From Branchinecta lynchi (lineage: Eukaryota > Arthropoda > Branchiopoda > Anostraca > Branchinectidae), in assembly GCA_023053575.1 (NCBI GenBank), contig JAKZAP010000004.1:23675252-23739251 (forward strand): a stretch of 64,000 bases of DNA, written 5' to 3'. A program made the position numbers and the translations under genes. Every line of letters begins with the position of its first letter. The stretch's first letter is position 1. The notes under the pieces are model-generated. The model was not told the DNA's origin. It was given only the letters and a program-made list of their open reading frames with translations, and did not search any database. Shown piece after piece: positions 10,071 to 24,800 of this stretch.

Positions 10071-13000
10071 GTATGTTTTATTTTGATTTATCTGTTGGAA
10101 CTTTTCAGATGGGGCATTCCCCTCGAAAGGCTTTCCCGGGGATCTTAGCGGGAAACATCGGGAAAAATCCAAGTTTTGTTTTTATGGCAATTGCCTTCCG
10201 GCTAAGTGCCATAGATTTATTTTACATTTTTAGATTATATATGGGGTTTATTGGGAAAAAATACTAGGAACTACAAAACCCTCCGGAAGTTTACACGTTT
10301 ACACTTGAAAGAGGTTTAACAAACCCCCTTTGACAGATTAACCTACATAACACTATAATAGAGAGAGAAATAAGAAAAAAAGAGAGAGAAAACTGATCAC
10401 TTCTCCGTCGGTCGGTCAGTCCCGTGATCGCGAGTTAGGGTACTTAGCCCTCGACTTAGCCTTTCGTCCAAGTATACCCAGCACTTTTCCGTCGGTCGGT
10501 CGGCCATTCCGGTGATCACGAGTAAGGGTACTTCCAGATGTGCTATGACGGTGAAACGTGGCAGGCATATCAAGGACCCGACCAAACTAACTTGGAAATA
10601 GTCACTTCCCCGATCCGACCATCATGTGGGAGTAGAGGGAGGGGGAATTCGGAATCTTGAGGTACGTATAACTTTGGAACGGCTGATCGGATCTTAATGA
10701 AACTTGATATCGAGGGGTTGCGCACTGGTGCCTCATGGTGTACAAGTTCCCTGCCTCATACCTGCCTCACGTGCCTCATGCCTGCCTCACGTGCCTCATG
10801 CCTGCCTCACGTTCCTCATGCCTGCCTCACGTGCCTCATGCCTGCCTCACGTGCCTCATGTCTGCCTCACGTGCCTCATGCCTGCCTCACGTGCCTCATC
10901 ACCCGTTCTGGTGACAAGTTTAGGGATTTTTGAAAATTTTCGCTCAGCTACGAGATCTGTGATGAATAACAAAAAGAGAGGGAGCTTCTTATCCCCTCGG
11001 GAAATTTGAACTGGGTTGTCCATGCGGATTATTTGAAAGGTAAAACAAATATTTCTTGTTAGTTGATTAATGCCTTTAATAAATAAATTAACTCTGACAG
11101 ACTTAGGTATACTCAGGACTATTCAAAAGACTACTCAACGACTATTCTTAAGGCAGTCTGTTCGTGTCCCTGATATGCCTACCAAATTTCATCGTCCTAG
11201 TACCGAACTCGCGGGATCACCGAATTCCCCCCCCCCCCAAATTCCCGCCACAGTGTCTTAATCCGGTCCGGTTCTCTCAACAATGTATCTAGGACTTGTG
11301 CTTGCTCTTCCGACCAAGTTTCGTCCCGATCCCTCCACTCTAAGCGTTTCCCAAGAATTCCGGTTCCCCCCTCCAGCTCCCCCCAAAGTCACCGGATCCG
11401 GTCCGGATTTTAAGTGGGTCGTCTGAGGCACGAGATCTCTCCAAACATCATTGTATTGCGAGAGCAACACTTGGGTTTTGTCCTCGTTTTTTTTTTTTTC
11501 CTATGCCGCCGATTTCATTTTATTCCTGGTAATTGGTAAGGGTCTAACCTGTGCAGTTCTTACGGAAAGTGTGGACCTTAGGCCGGATTGATGAATATGA
11601 CATTACATTTTGGAAAGCTCCGTAGAACTCTTGCCTGGGGCCAAAAAGGATGTTTTTTTACTTGTCCTCGAGCCAGAGCCTACGGTGTGCGAAGTGAAGA
11701 GGAGTTATATAGCCTATGTCAGAGAGGACTATCTGAAGTTGTGCAGCCAACCTTTCGTTTCATCAAACCATGTTTCTGCTTTCGAGTGGAAAGCTCCGCT
11801 CTAGCATGCAAGCAGGCAGGCACCAGTTTCAAATTGAAGATGGATTAAAATCTATAAGTGTTGAATATATGCGGCAGTTACCCGGTCCCATAGCCAACAT
11901 ATCTTCTTTGAGTGATAAATAGAACAAGAGCTACGAGCTCATATGGCACTTGTTACGAGTAGCCACGGCTCGGTTATGTCAATGATATATCTAGTGTTTG
12001 CTAGGTGTCTTCCCACCAAGTTTCATCTCGATCCCTCCACTCATAGCGTTTTCCAATATTTCCGGTTGCCCCCTCCAGCTCCCCCCAAAAGTCAAACGGA
12101 TCCGGTCCGGATTTTAAGTGGGTCGTCTGAGGCATGAGGTCTTTCCAAATATCAAGTTCCATCGAAACCCGATCACCCGTTCAAAAGTTATAAATACCTC
12201 AAGATTCCGGATTCCCCCTCCCTCCACTCCCCCCACAGTGCCCGAATCGGCTCGGTCATGTCAAAGACGTATCTAGTGTTTGCTAGGTGTCTTCTCACCA
12301 AGTTTCATCTCGATCCCTCCACTCATAGCGTTTCCTAAGATTTCCGGTTGCCCCCTCCAGCTCCCCCAAAAAGTCACCGGATCCGGTCCGGATTTTAAGT
12401 GGGTCGTCTGAGGCATGAGGTCTTTCCAAATATCAAGTTCCATCGAGACCCGATCACCCGTTCAAAAGTTATAAATACCTCAAGATTCCGGATTCCCCCT
12501 CCCTCCACTCCCCCCACAGTGCCCGAATCGGCTCGGTTATTTCAATGATGTATCTAGTGTTTGCTAGGTGTCTTCCCACCAAGTTTTATCTCGATCCCTC
12601 CACTCATAGCGTTTCCCAAGATTTCCGGTAGCCCCCTCCAGCTCCCCCAAAAAGTCACCGGATCCGGTCCGGATTTCAAATGGGTCGTCTGAGGCATGAG
12701 GTCTTTCCAAATATCAAGTTCCATCGAGACCCGATCACCCGTTCAAAAGTTATAAATACCTCAAGATTCCGGATTCCCCCTCCCTCCACCCCCCCCCCCC
12801 CCGCAGTACCCGAATCGGCTCGGCTATGTCAATGATGTATCTAGTGTTTGCTAGGTGTCTTCCCACCAAGTTTTATCTCGATCCTTCCACTCATAGCGTT
12901 TCCCAAGATTTCCGGTTGTCCCCTCCAGCCCCCCCCAAAAAAAGTCACTGGATCCGGTCCGGATTTTAAATGGGTTCTCTGAGGCATGAGGTCTTTCCAA

Positions 13001-16000
13001 ATATCAAGTTTCATCGAGATCCGATCACCCGTTCAAAAGTTATAAATACCTCCAGATTCCGGATTCCCCCTCACTCCACTCCCCCCACGGTGCTCGGATG
13101 GGGGAAGTGACTATTTCCAACTTAATCATTTGGGGTCCCTGATACGCCTGCCAAGTTTTATCGTCCTAGCTTATGTGGAAGTGCCCGAACTAGCAAAACC
13201 TGGACAGACCGACAGACCGACGGACGGACAGAAATTGCGATCGCTATATGGCACTTGGCCGAAGGGCAAGTGCCATAAAAATCTACAGCAAACCAAAAAG
13301 TGGCTTTTTCCCACGGGTCCGAAAGTGCTGCCATCTCTTGTTTCTATCCATTTGTGTTCGCGATTTCAGCTGAGTTTATCATTCGTTTTTTTGCACTTGG
13401 GTGTGCGGTAGAGAAATGGTGTCAGATGTAAATCTTAAACTTTAGAACTTCTCTCATTGCTAAGGAAATTGGAGCTTATCCTTTGCTGCTTTCTAAGTGG
13501 TGACGTTAGAAAGTTGGCCTACGGCAAAAAAGTCAACTTTTGAACTAAGACTTTTTTCCAACGGCAATCGATAGCCGTTGATGAGCTGATCAAAGTATAT
13601 GACATCCGTTTTTTGGTACAAAGATTCCTTCATGAGATACACCAGTTTCAAAGTTTCAAGGGGTTGACAACTTCAGTAGGAATGTACACACGAAACCAAC
13701 AATAGGCGATACCAGCTGTGAGACATGTAAGGGACTAGTAAGCAACAGTCGACTGTTAGCTCATAATCATCTTCGACAATGAGGTGCTTGCAGCTTTTGC
13801 TAGTTAGTGTACCTGTTATTTGTTTCCGGTGTATTCGATGGTAAGAACACTTTTGTTCCCAATTGTAAGACATGCATGGGACTTGTAAGTAATAATCGGC
13901 TGTTGCTACAATCATCTTCAGCGATGAGGGGTTTGCAACTTTTGCTAGCTGTGGACCCATTATTTGTTTCCGGTGAACTTGACTTCTATCACGGGAGAGG
14001 GACTTGTAAGTAGGAATCGGTTCACGAGGGGCTAGAAATTTTTGCAAATTAGTGCATATTGTATTCGATTTCTGTAAATATGACGGTAAGAAAGTTTGTA
14101 TCGATGGTCTATCACTATAACCTAGGATTAATTGTTTATGCAAGGGGTACAAACGATAATATAAAACAATGAGGTAGTTTCGTAATAATTGATAGGTCTA
14201 TGGTATCTATGGTATTTTATCTATGGTATTTTAATCCTGAAAAGTTAAGGATAGCTTTATAATGCCAACTAGATTATATAAGATATTGTTCCAAGTTTTC
14301 ATCCGTCACGATGTCTACGGATTGAAAAGGATAAAGCTCAACTGACCGCAAATTCAATTTAGTCCCTTCTTCCGATATTATTTTATTGTTGTTTTTACAA
14401 CGCTATAGAATATCTTTTAATTGATCATGTGATTCTTCTTTTTAGAACAAACCGTTTTAAAAGCTTCGATAAGTTGACAACTCCAGCATTTAACCGACAG
14501 CGAAGAAACAAAACCAAAGTGTTGCGAGACCAACACTTTAGTCGGCGAAGCCGTACAAAGGTTGCCGCATGACTTCACGTTAGGTCTAGTTTTTCATTGC
14601 TATCCGATCACCCGTTCAAAAGTTATAAATACCTCAAGATTCCGGATTCCCCTCCCTCCACTCCCCCAACGATGCTCGGATCGGGGAAATGATGCAACAA
14701 TCATTTGGGGTCCCTGATATGCCTGTCAAGTTTGATCGTCCTAGCGTATGTGGAAGTGCCCGAACTAGCAAAACCCGGACCGACCGACGGACGGACAGAA
14801 ATTGCGATCGCTATATGGCACTTGGCCGAAGGGCAAGTGCCATAATAACATGTCAAAAATGGCTAAGAAGGCAACCAAAATTCGGTGTTCGGCTGAATAC
14901 AGGGTCGCAAATGGATGCATGTTTTCAATGATTATTTCCCCCCCTTCTCCGGATGAAGAAAAATATTTTAAGATCTGGGCAGTGAATAAACTTCAAAGAA
15001 ATGACGTAGGAATGCAAAGAAGTTCCGGTAAATTCCAAGGTAAAATCTCGGACAATTCTGGTATAATCCTCGGTATAATCTTGGAGCTGCCCCTCCCCAC
15101 CCCCTCCCCCTACAAGGAAGGGCTCGTGATGCCCCTGGGTCTACTGTAAAACCAGTCAGGGTTTCACACTCAATGACTATGGCGTCAAAACGAACCGTCA
15201 AATGTAGGCCAAAATCAAATGGTCAAATGAGAATCTTCTGCAGATGGCGCGCGGGAATTTTTCAATCCCATCCGTTACATTGCAAGATAGGCGAGTTAGA
15301 CCTCTTATATTACTATCATGATACTCTGTGGCCTGAACAGTACTGTCGGTACTTGGTACTTTCAGAGATTCGCCACAAACGAATTGCTTAATCGATATGT
15401 AATATCAAACAAAAATGTTGCGACATTTTGACACTGACATTGCTAAGATTTTTTGGTCCGATGACTTCAATTCTACGCAAGTTGTATTTTCATCGTGTCT
15501 GCCTCACGTGCCTCATGTCTGCCTCACGTGCCTCATGCCTGCCTCACGTGCCTCATGTCTGCCTCACGTGCCTCATGCCTGCCTCACGTGCCTCATGCCT
15601 GCCTCACGTGTCTCATGCCTGCCTCACGTGCCTCATGCCTGCCTCACGTGCCTCATGCCTGCCTCACGTGCCTCATGCCTGCCTCACGTGCCTCATGCCT
15701 GCCTCACGTGCCTCATCTGCCTCTGCCTCATGGTGTACACGAAATCGGCCAGTGCGCAACCCCTCGCTTGATATTTGGAAAGGTTTCATGTCTCGGATGT
15801 CGCGTTTCAGTCCCGGTGGGTCCGATAAATGTGTGGGGGGAGAGATTGGGGATCTTGTGACACGACTGAGTGAGCGATCGGAATGAAACCTGGTGGGCAG
15901 AATAAGCACAAGCCCTAGATACATAGGTGACAGAACCGGACCGAATTCGAGCCCTGTGGGGGGAGTGAGAGGGGGGTGGGGGTGAATTCTGGTGATCGCG

Positions 16001-18774
16001 AGTATAGGTGATCGCTTAGTAAGAGGCAGTTCCCCGGTCCGACCATCGTGAAGGGAGGGGGAATCCTGAATCTTGAGGTATGTATAACTTTCTAACGGGT
16101 GATCGGATCTTAATGAAACTTGCTTGGAAATATCTTGTGTCTCAGATGTCCCATTGAATGTGTGTTTGTGTGCGGGGGGGGGGGGGGAGGGAAAGCCTGA
16201 AATATCGTGACACGCTTAGAGTGGAGCGATCGGGATGAAACTTGTTAGGAAGAACGAACAGAAGACCTAGATACAACAGTGACAGAACATGACCGGATTC
16301 GGACACTATGGGGGGAGTTAGGGTGGGAGGAAATTCTGGTGATAACGAGTTAAAGTACTTCCAGATATACTAGGACGATGAAACTTGGCTTAAACGTTAG
16401 AGACCTGACAAGATTGGCTTAGAAATTGTCACTTTCCAGATCCGACCTTCCGCTAAAGTAATCATCTTAAGCGCAAAGTACGAAAACTATTTTACGCTAA
16501 ATATTCATTTTCATGATCACCATGAGCCCGTTCTTGCTTAGAAATTAATTTCGAGCTCCCTTGAAGTGCGCATCTTATCTTAAAGTAAACAAAAAAACTT
16601 TGCACCAATCGATGTATTCCGGGATTTCCAAGGGCCCATGATCTTCGTGCCACAAGGGTTTTGCTAAAAAAAAATAATTTTTACAGCACCCTTATAGTGT
16701 GCATATTATCCCAAAAGTTAAAAAAAAACTTTTTACCAAACCAAACATATTTATGAACTCCAAGGGCCCAAGGGCCTCCAAGGGCAAATGATCACCAACA
16801 AACACAACTAGCAAATACCTTCTTTCATCCTCTGACCCATTCGTGCAAGTGTCATATGAGCTTCTTTATGTTATTATTACATTTATTATTATTACAGTTG
16901 GCGTTCGATCCGGATTCGAATCTTCTGCTTGTCAGGCTGGATTCGGATTCAGAGTCGGATTCCATACCTTCAGTCTTACGAATGCGCTCAAATTTCTAGT
17001 CTACATCTGGTCTACATCCTTCAGGTTTCCATTATCCAAATTTTTACACAGTGTGATTAGGTAATCCAACTCTTTGGCCTCCATCACCAACCATCCTCAG
17101 TAATCTATCACGTTATCTGATTACCTTAGATATCGGATTGGTGCTTTACATAAGCTTCCCCCATGTACATCATTTGATTTTTGGTAAGGTCGGAATCGCG
17201 ATTCCGGGTTCGATTCCTGATTCGAATCCTCAGCAAGAAGTGGTGGATTCGGAATCGGATTCGTACCTAACCCTGGATTCGGATTCGAATCCTTTCATGA
17301 TCGGATTTGCCCATCTCTGTTCCCGGGCACTGGATGTACTCTCGAACCTGAGTGAACAAGAGCTGAGAGCTCATATGGCACTTGTAAGAACAGTTAGCAT
17401 GTTTGTCAGATACGGTTTGCAGTTTTCAAGGCTGGATCTCTCTCCCGATATTCATTTCATCAGAAAATGGGCTTGATCTAGTAGATCTGAAATGGTTATA
17501 CCACTCATTTACAACTGTATCTTCCTCCAACGATGATCGGATCGGGGGAGGGACTATATTTTCAAGCCAATCTAATAGAGTCCCTAACATGCCTGCAAAG
17601 TTTCACGGTCATAGCACATCTGGAAGTACCCTAACTCGTGATCATCGGAATTAGGGAAAACCCCCTCCAACTCCCCCCACTGTGACACGATCGGTCCTGT
17701 TTTGTCAATAATAATAATAATAATAATAATATATTTGCAAATTGAATGGCAGGCCGTTAAGCCTCTACAATGTATCTATGGCTTATGCTTGTTCTTCCCT
17801 CCAAGTCCCATCCCGATCTCTCGACTCTAAGCGCTTCAAGAGATTTCTCCCCCCGCCTTCAGCTCCTCCCGATGTTATCAGATCCGTTCCAGACTTGAAA
17901 TTGATCATCTGAGTCACTTGTTCTTGACACTAGACAAGTTTCATGCACGTCTGATCACCTGTTCCAAAGTTATGCATGTCAATAGAATCTCCCCCATGAT
18001 CATCGGATCGGGAAAAGAACTATTTTCAAGTTGACCTGGAAGAGTACCTAATATGTCTGCCAAGTTTCATGGTCCTAGTACATGTGGAAGTACCCTAACT
18101 CGTGATCACCGGAAATCCGGGAAAACCCCTTCCAACCCCTCTACTGTGACATCCCGATCCATCGACCCTAAGCATTTCACGACATTTCCGGTCCCCCCCC
18201 CCCCCTCTAATCCCCCTCTCTTCGGATTTGGTCCAGATTTGAAACTGAAAATCTGAGACACTTGTTCCTCACAATTGTCAAGTTTTATGCATGTCCGATT
18301 ATCCATTCCAGAGTTATACATGTTTCTAGTTTCCGGATTCCCCTTCCCTCCACCCCCCCCCCCCCCGCGATAGCAGGATCGGGGAAGCGATTATTTCCAT
18401 GTTAATCTGGTTGGTTCCCTCATATGCCTGTCAAGTTTTATTGTGCTAGCTTATTTGGAAGCGTTTCACCAGATTTCCGGTTGCCCCTCCAGCTCCCCCC
18501 CCCCCAGTGATCGGATCTGGTCCGGATTTGAAACTGAGCATCTGAAGCACTTGTTCTTGTCATAAGTCAAGTTTCTTGCATGTCTGATTACCCGTTCCAA
18601 AGTTATGCATGTTACTAGTTTCCGGATTTCCCATCCCTCCACTCCTCCCACAATGACCGGATGGGGAAAGTGATTATTTCCAAGTTCTTCTGGTCGGTTC
18701 CCTGATATGCCTGCCAAATTGCATTGTCCTAGCTTATGTGGAAGCGTTTCATGAGATTTCCGGTGCCCCCTCCA

Positions 18775-18805
<31 letters not shown>

Positions 18806-21800
18806 GTTATCAGATCTGGTCCGGATTTGAAATTGAGCTTCTGAAGCACTTGTTCTTGACATATGTCAAGTTTCAGGCATATCTGATTACCCGTTCAAAA
18901 GTTAGGCATGCTACTACTTTCCGGATTTCCCATCCCTCCACTGCCCCCAAGATGGCCGGATCGGGAAAGTGATTATTTCCAAGTTAATCTGGTCGGTTTC
19001 CCAACACGCTTGCCAAGTTTCATCGTTCTAGCTTATGTGGAAGCGTTTCACGAGGTTTTGGGTGCCCCCCTCCAGCCCCAACCCCCCCAGTTATCGGCAA
19101 TTGTTCGTGACATATGTCAAGTTTCACGCAAGTCCGATTACCCGTTCTAAAGTTATGCATGTTACTAGTTTCCGGATTTCTTGTTGCTCCACCCCCCCCC
19201 CCCCACGATGGCCGGATCGGGGAAGTGACTGTTTCTATGTTAATCTGGTTCGGTCCCTTATACGCCTGCCAAGTTTCATCGTCTTAGCTTATGTGGAAGT
19301 GCCCAAACTAGCAAAACCGGGACAGACCGACAGACCGTCGTTTCCGGATTTCTCATCCCTCCACCCCCCCCCCCCCCCCCCACCCCCCACTATGATCGTA
19401 TCCGGAATATGATTATATCCAAGTTAATCTGGTCGGTTCCCTGGTATTCTTGCTAAGCGTTTCACTAGATTTGTTTGACTTGGACTGACCATCTTTAAAC
19501 CGTATCTATTCTCGCATTCGCTTTTTATACATCATAGCATGGCTCATTGGTAGAAAACTGGACTGGCAACACAAAGGTCAAGTTTCACGTATGTCTGATT
19601 ACCCTTTCCAAAGTTATGCATGTTAATAGTTTCCGGATTTCCCATCCCTCCACTCCCCCCACTATGATCGGATCCGGAATATGATTATATCCAAGTTAAT
19701 CTGGTCGGTTCGCTGATATTCCTGCCAAACGTTTCACTAGATTTGTTTGACTTGGACTGACCATCTTTAAACAATATTAGCGCATTTCGCTTTTTGATAC
19801 ATAATCGCATAGCTCAGTGGTAGAATACTGGACTGTCAACCCAGAGGTTCCTGGTCTGTCCCGTGTTCGGCCAGCGCTTTGTTTTGCTCCCGTTTTACTT
19901 TTTGCTCCCGTTTTACTTTATAGTTTCCGGACTCCCGGATCCGGGGAAAGTTGGATTGGGGAAGTGATTATTTGTAAGTTGATCTGGTCGGGTCCCTGAT
20001 ATGCCTGTGAAGTTTCATCGTCCTAGCTTGTGTGGAAGTGCCCAAACTAGCAAAACCTGGACAGACCGACAGAACGACAGAGCGACAGAACGACAGACAG
20101 ACAGACCGACAGACCGACAGAAATTACGATCGCTATATGGCACTTGAGTATGCTCAAGTGCCATAAAAACCTCTCGCCATGCACTTTTGAGGAGATAACT
20201 CTTAGAAATATTAAAGCCAAGCGGAAAGTCAGGCTTCACCTTCCTGATTCCCAATCTGGGTCTTCCGCACAGTCAAGCCAACCCTTCCGGATTCTTCAGG
20301 TATTCCTGGTCTTGTTTCATCGTCCGGATATGCCTTGACGAAAACAGATAACCGAAACCCGGAAGACGAATCTGGAAGGTGACGACTGGCTTTTGGACAT
20401 CCTGTCCATTTTCTGGAAGGACACTTCACAAAAGGTTCAGGGATCTTCTCATTTGGCTGAAATGGTGGGAGTTGGTGCGCTGTGGGTTCGACCCAGCTTA
20501 GTGTGTAAAGGGTTTATTTTGTTTTGTTATGTATTACACTGTCAGAAGTTTCATAACAGATAACACGAGGATGTGCAGTTTCAACGGATAATGCGTAACA
20601 GATAATAGTTCGGATGTTATCTGTTGTTTTTCCAAATGTTATGCACAATAAGCGTTACCACCAGGAAGAACCAAAAAAACGCCAAAAAGTATCTGTTGAG
20701 TTTTCTGACATCATGACGATAAGGAATGAAGTCAGTAGATGCTTTTTCGGCTCTTCCTAACAAAGCTTGTTATGCATAGCATTTCATCCATAGCGTTTTC
20801 AAACACAACAGATAACATCCGAAGTGTTATCTATTACGCATTATCTGTTGAAATCGCGCATCCTCGTGTTATCTGTTATGAAACTTCTGACAGTGTAGTC
20901 GGCCGGTATCAGACTCAAATAAAAAACAAAAAATAATATGGTGCTTATACGAAGGGCTTGTTCCTTACCTTGATTCGAGTTGGCTTTGCAGTATCACAAG
21001 GGTCCCTCATATGTGAAGAGAGTGGCTGATCAGGAGTGGGTGTCCCGACCGAGCCAATTTGACCTTTCGTCTCTTTCCTTAGAAATATGCTTCCCGCTCA
21101 TCGACGACGCGAGATGGCTGTCTAACTTGGAATCTACTCACTGGTTGGAACATATCAAGTGCGTCCTAGCTGGGGCTGTTCGGATCGTCGACAAAGTTGA
21201 GAACAACCGGACTTCGGTTATGATTCATTGTTCCGACGGCTGGGATAGAACTGCTCAAGTTAGTTTGCCGCTTAAACTTCAGTTTGCTTTCTTCGGCTTT
21301 TAATAGTTTTCTTATTTTCATTGTGAAAACACGGAAAAGCAAATTCACCTTACACTGTACAAAAAAATCTTGCAGTATTTGTTACGGGGATTAATATTGT
21401 CTCTACCGCAGGGGCGGATCCAGCCTTCCGTTCTAGGGGGGGCGATTCTTACCGAAAAGAGTGGGGGTAGTGTCCTTTTTGTCGGCCAGAAGGCTGATTT
21501 TTTTCGCGTTTTAAGTGTCCCTGTCGGTCTCTGATTTAACGAAAATGTAGTTTTCATACATTACAATAATAGTAAAAACTGTGCTTGATCAACTGACAAC
21601 TGTTTGCAAGAAAAATTCAAGCTCCTGGCTCCACTTGTAAAAAGATTTTAGAGTCTAGTTACAGTAGTTAGAACATGCGTTAAAGCAGACTTCCGTAAGT
21701 GCAGTAAAACAAAACAAAAAATTACAGCCCGTCTAGGGGGGGCGATCGCCCCCCTCTCCCCCCCCCCCTCTGGATCCGGCCCCTGCTCTACCGAGATAAG

Positions 21801-24800
21801 ACTATTTCTAATTCGGATTAATCTTATCCCAGTAGAGATAAGATTTATTCCAGTAGCAAATACTTTAATCCTTTCTCGTAGAAACTTTTTACAGTGTATT
21901 CCAGTTTCTGAACGTCTCTGTTGTCTCATTATCAACATTTGTGACAGAGAGAGAGTTAAATGCGAATCTACGAGGATCCAGATCAGAGCTAATCCCCCCC
22001 CCCCGCCCTGTTTGGTATATTTAGAGTTTTTGATAGGGATAGGACTGGTCCAGACGACAGGTATAATTGTCAACTTTGCAAATGTGGGGAAGAGGAAAAC
22101 ATGGACCATTTTCTCAATCGATGCCAGGAGCTTTCGGAGTTAAGGGGATCATATTTTAAGGGGAAATTTTTGCTTCTTCCGGATATCCTGAATAGCAGAG
22201 ACCCGTTTTTGTTGCATGCTGCAGGTCCACTTCTCGGCCGATTCCGGACTCATTCTTCCTACATCCGTTTTTGCACTGCAGCGCTTCCGAGGAAGACGGC
22301 AGCGCTTCTCGAGAATCGCGGACTTGCTCACCGACCAAGTCCGTGCTTTCCTGCAAGATGCTGCAGCGCTGCCGCTTCAACCAAGAAGAAAGTGAATCCA
22401 AAAACGCATGTTGTGCAAAAGCAAAGAAGAGCTGCAGCAGCGATGCGGCAGCGCTATTGCAACAAAAACGAGGCTCAGGTCGGACAGAGCCCTGAAGCTA
22501 AGAGCCCTGAAGCTTCGTAGTGAGGCTCCATAGCCGCATCAAATATTGTTTTTTCTTTTTTCTTGCAATGATAAGATAAGATCTATTTACACCAAGAGGC
22601 AAAGGCTATGGCAAATACATGAAAAATAAACTCAAACAAACAAAAATAATACCTTCTATAAGAACCTATCCCTATGGGCTAAGGCTACCCTGAGGAACTT
22701 CGCCAACTGTTTTATACTCATAAAACTTCTATTTCCCGTGATCCTACACATCCACTGTTCATCTACCCCTCTCTCATTTATTCCAAAAATTTCTAACCTA
22801 AGTTGATTCAAATTTTCGCATTCACACAACCAATGTTTCAAATTCTCATCCATACTACCACATATCGGACATGAGTAAGGACCAGATCGACCCTTTGCCC
22901 TCCCAATATACCGCCTTCTCTCCCCAAGAGGCAGACTGTCTGCCCTACAACTAATCGAATACCTTATTTCCTCCCTTTTCGATCCCGCTTTAAAATAATC
23001 TTCCTCCCCCCAAATCTCTTCGTTTTGTTTTGTATATGGCCCCTGGGCATTGAAATGCACTTACTATTATCCTTTGAATTGAACGAGGAGAATAGCTTTC
23101 ATTAAGAGACAGTGCAAAGTTTGCATTGATCGGGAAGCAGATTGCATATCCTCATTAACTTCTGGATCTATTTCACTATATCTGTCACAAGCGCTGAGAA
23201 TGAGACAATAGTTGCGTTTTTGTTCAACTTTTGCCTTTCCCTTTTCGGCTTTACCTTTTAGAATTTTTCAGGCCTTTTTAAACATTTTCGCGTTTTTGCA
23301 AGTCGCCGTTTCTACTAAGGACTTCTCTCTTTTCTTGTATGAAAACACAATTTTGATAAATGCCATTTTACTTGTATTTTATTTGTACTATAAACTGTCC
23401 ATCTTAAATATCCAGGATAGTCTTAAATACTGCTAACGATTTTGAGTCAGATCCATCTTTTGTTGGATTTGGGTAAACTGATAAAAATCGCGAAGCAAAA
23501 GCCAAAAGGAGAGTGTAACTTGGTCACCTACCAAATTAGCTTTTTCGCAAAAAGCCAAGGGAAAAGGCGAAAGTCGGCGTTTGCCTTTTTGACAAAAACA
23601 GGAAATTGTCAAATTGTGCTTAGGACCATTTGCGAAAACGCAAAAAAAGTAAAAAGCAGTCGAAAAGGCGAGTGAAAAGTCAAACAAAAATGCAACTAAT
23701 GGGGACTTCCAGGAACTAGTCCGCTTGGAAGCGCTCAACTGAAATATGGCGAATTCCTGTACTGCGCTATAAAACAAGTAGAGACCCCTACCGTATAGGA
23801 ATTTTTTAGGTTTAGTGCGTAGATGGCGTTTCTGTTTGCTAGCTGGTGTTAAACTAAATGATTCAGACTCGATCATCAGTTAAAAACAAATTCATGCTCT
23901 ATCAGATCTATTTGATTCCACAAATGAGCCTTGCAAACCATTTTTGTTCCTGTTTCCATATGGCGTCACAAGGGGTGTCATACTTATCGTTTGATGGTAC
24001 ACACACGCGTGTCCTGTTTGATGCGTGTGCGACTCTTATGCTAAAATTATGGTTTCCCGTCTTTCAGCTAACGGCTCTTTCCATGCTGATGTTGGACTCC
24101 TACTACAGGACATTAAAGGGATTTCAAGTCCTGATTGAGAAGGAGTGGGTTAGTTTCGGACACAAGTTCGCTCAGGTAAGTCTTCTTTCCTATTATACCA
24201 TTATTGATGGCCTCAAAGTACGCTGTCTCTGCTTAAAACATTTTTTTTTCAACACAATAATACGATCAACATTGACAAAACCGCTCAAACAGTCACTTTC
24301 TTCAGGTTGCCAATTGCAGAGTTTCTAAACCCTTTGCTGATCGCCTATGTCTGGTTGCATGACGTCGGAAATCTTATTATGTTGCGGAGCAACACTTTGG
24401 TTTTGTCCCGTTTTTGGAATCCCAAAACGTAAGTGGAGGGATACCTATGACATCGCCAAAGTTGTCCGTCTGTGCGCACTAGACTTGGTGTGAGAAAGGG
24501 AGAAGTCGAGTTCGTAGATGGGCTCTGTATAGCTCAAAGATTTAGCGGTGGGGGAGGGGGTTCAAATTAAGGGATGAACAAAATATTTTTAAACAGCTAA
24601 TGAGAAAGTCGATTATGGGGTAGAAGACATGCTGAACACGATGGTGAAAACCATTTTTTCTCCGGATAAGTAGTTAGCCCGGAATCCGGCCAAAACCGGA
24701 AAGTCTGTTAAAAGTAAAAAATATTTGTCGACCATTTACGGCTATTGCAGTCCCTACCCCTTTATTGTCAAACTGTATAGCTCTGCGCGTGGATGATGAC

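Larger units (their letters stand above)
17355..20165 (+). mobile_element. Family A element, copy 7
   Basis: Starts AACAAGAGCTGAGAGCTCAT at 17355; ends with hairpin 20136-20165 (13-bp stem, loop TATG) preceded by a long GACAGACCGACAGA run. Core units are diverged and rich in poly-C tracts. Contains an (AAT)n microsatellite and two direct copies of a segment ending in tRNA-like sequence. Confidence 0.75.

Noticed and set aside
10697..11009. Long open frames reading as repeated [17 protein letters not shown]
   Set aside because: Translation of the 20-bp minisatellite in several frames; no start context, no homology, pure repeat artefact.
15415..15886. 118-152-codon open frames of Cys/His/Pro repeats
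   Set aside because: Same minisatellite as at 10.7 kb; all three frames are open because the unit contains no stop codon.
22101..22520. 139-codon open frame starting MDHFLNRC
   Set aside because: Chimera: a LINE zinc-knuckle fragment running by chance into MITE M; not one protein.
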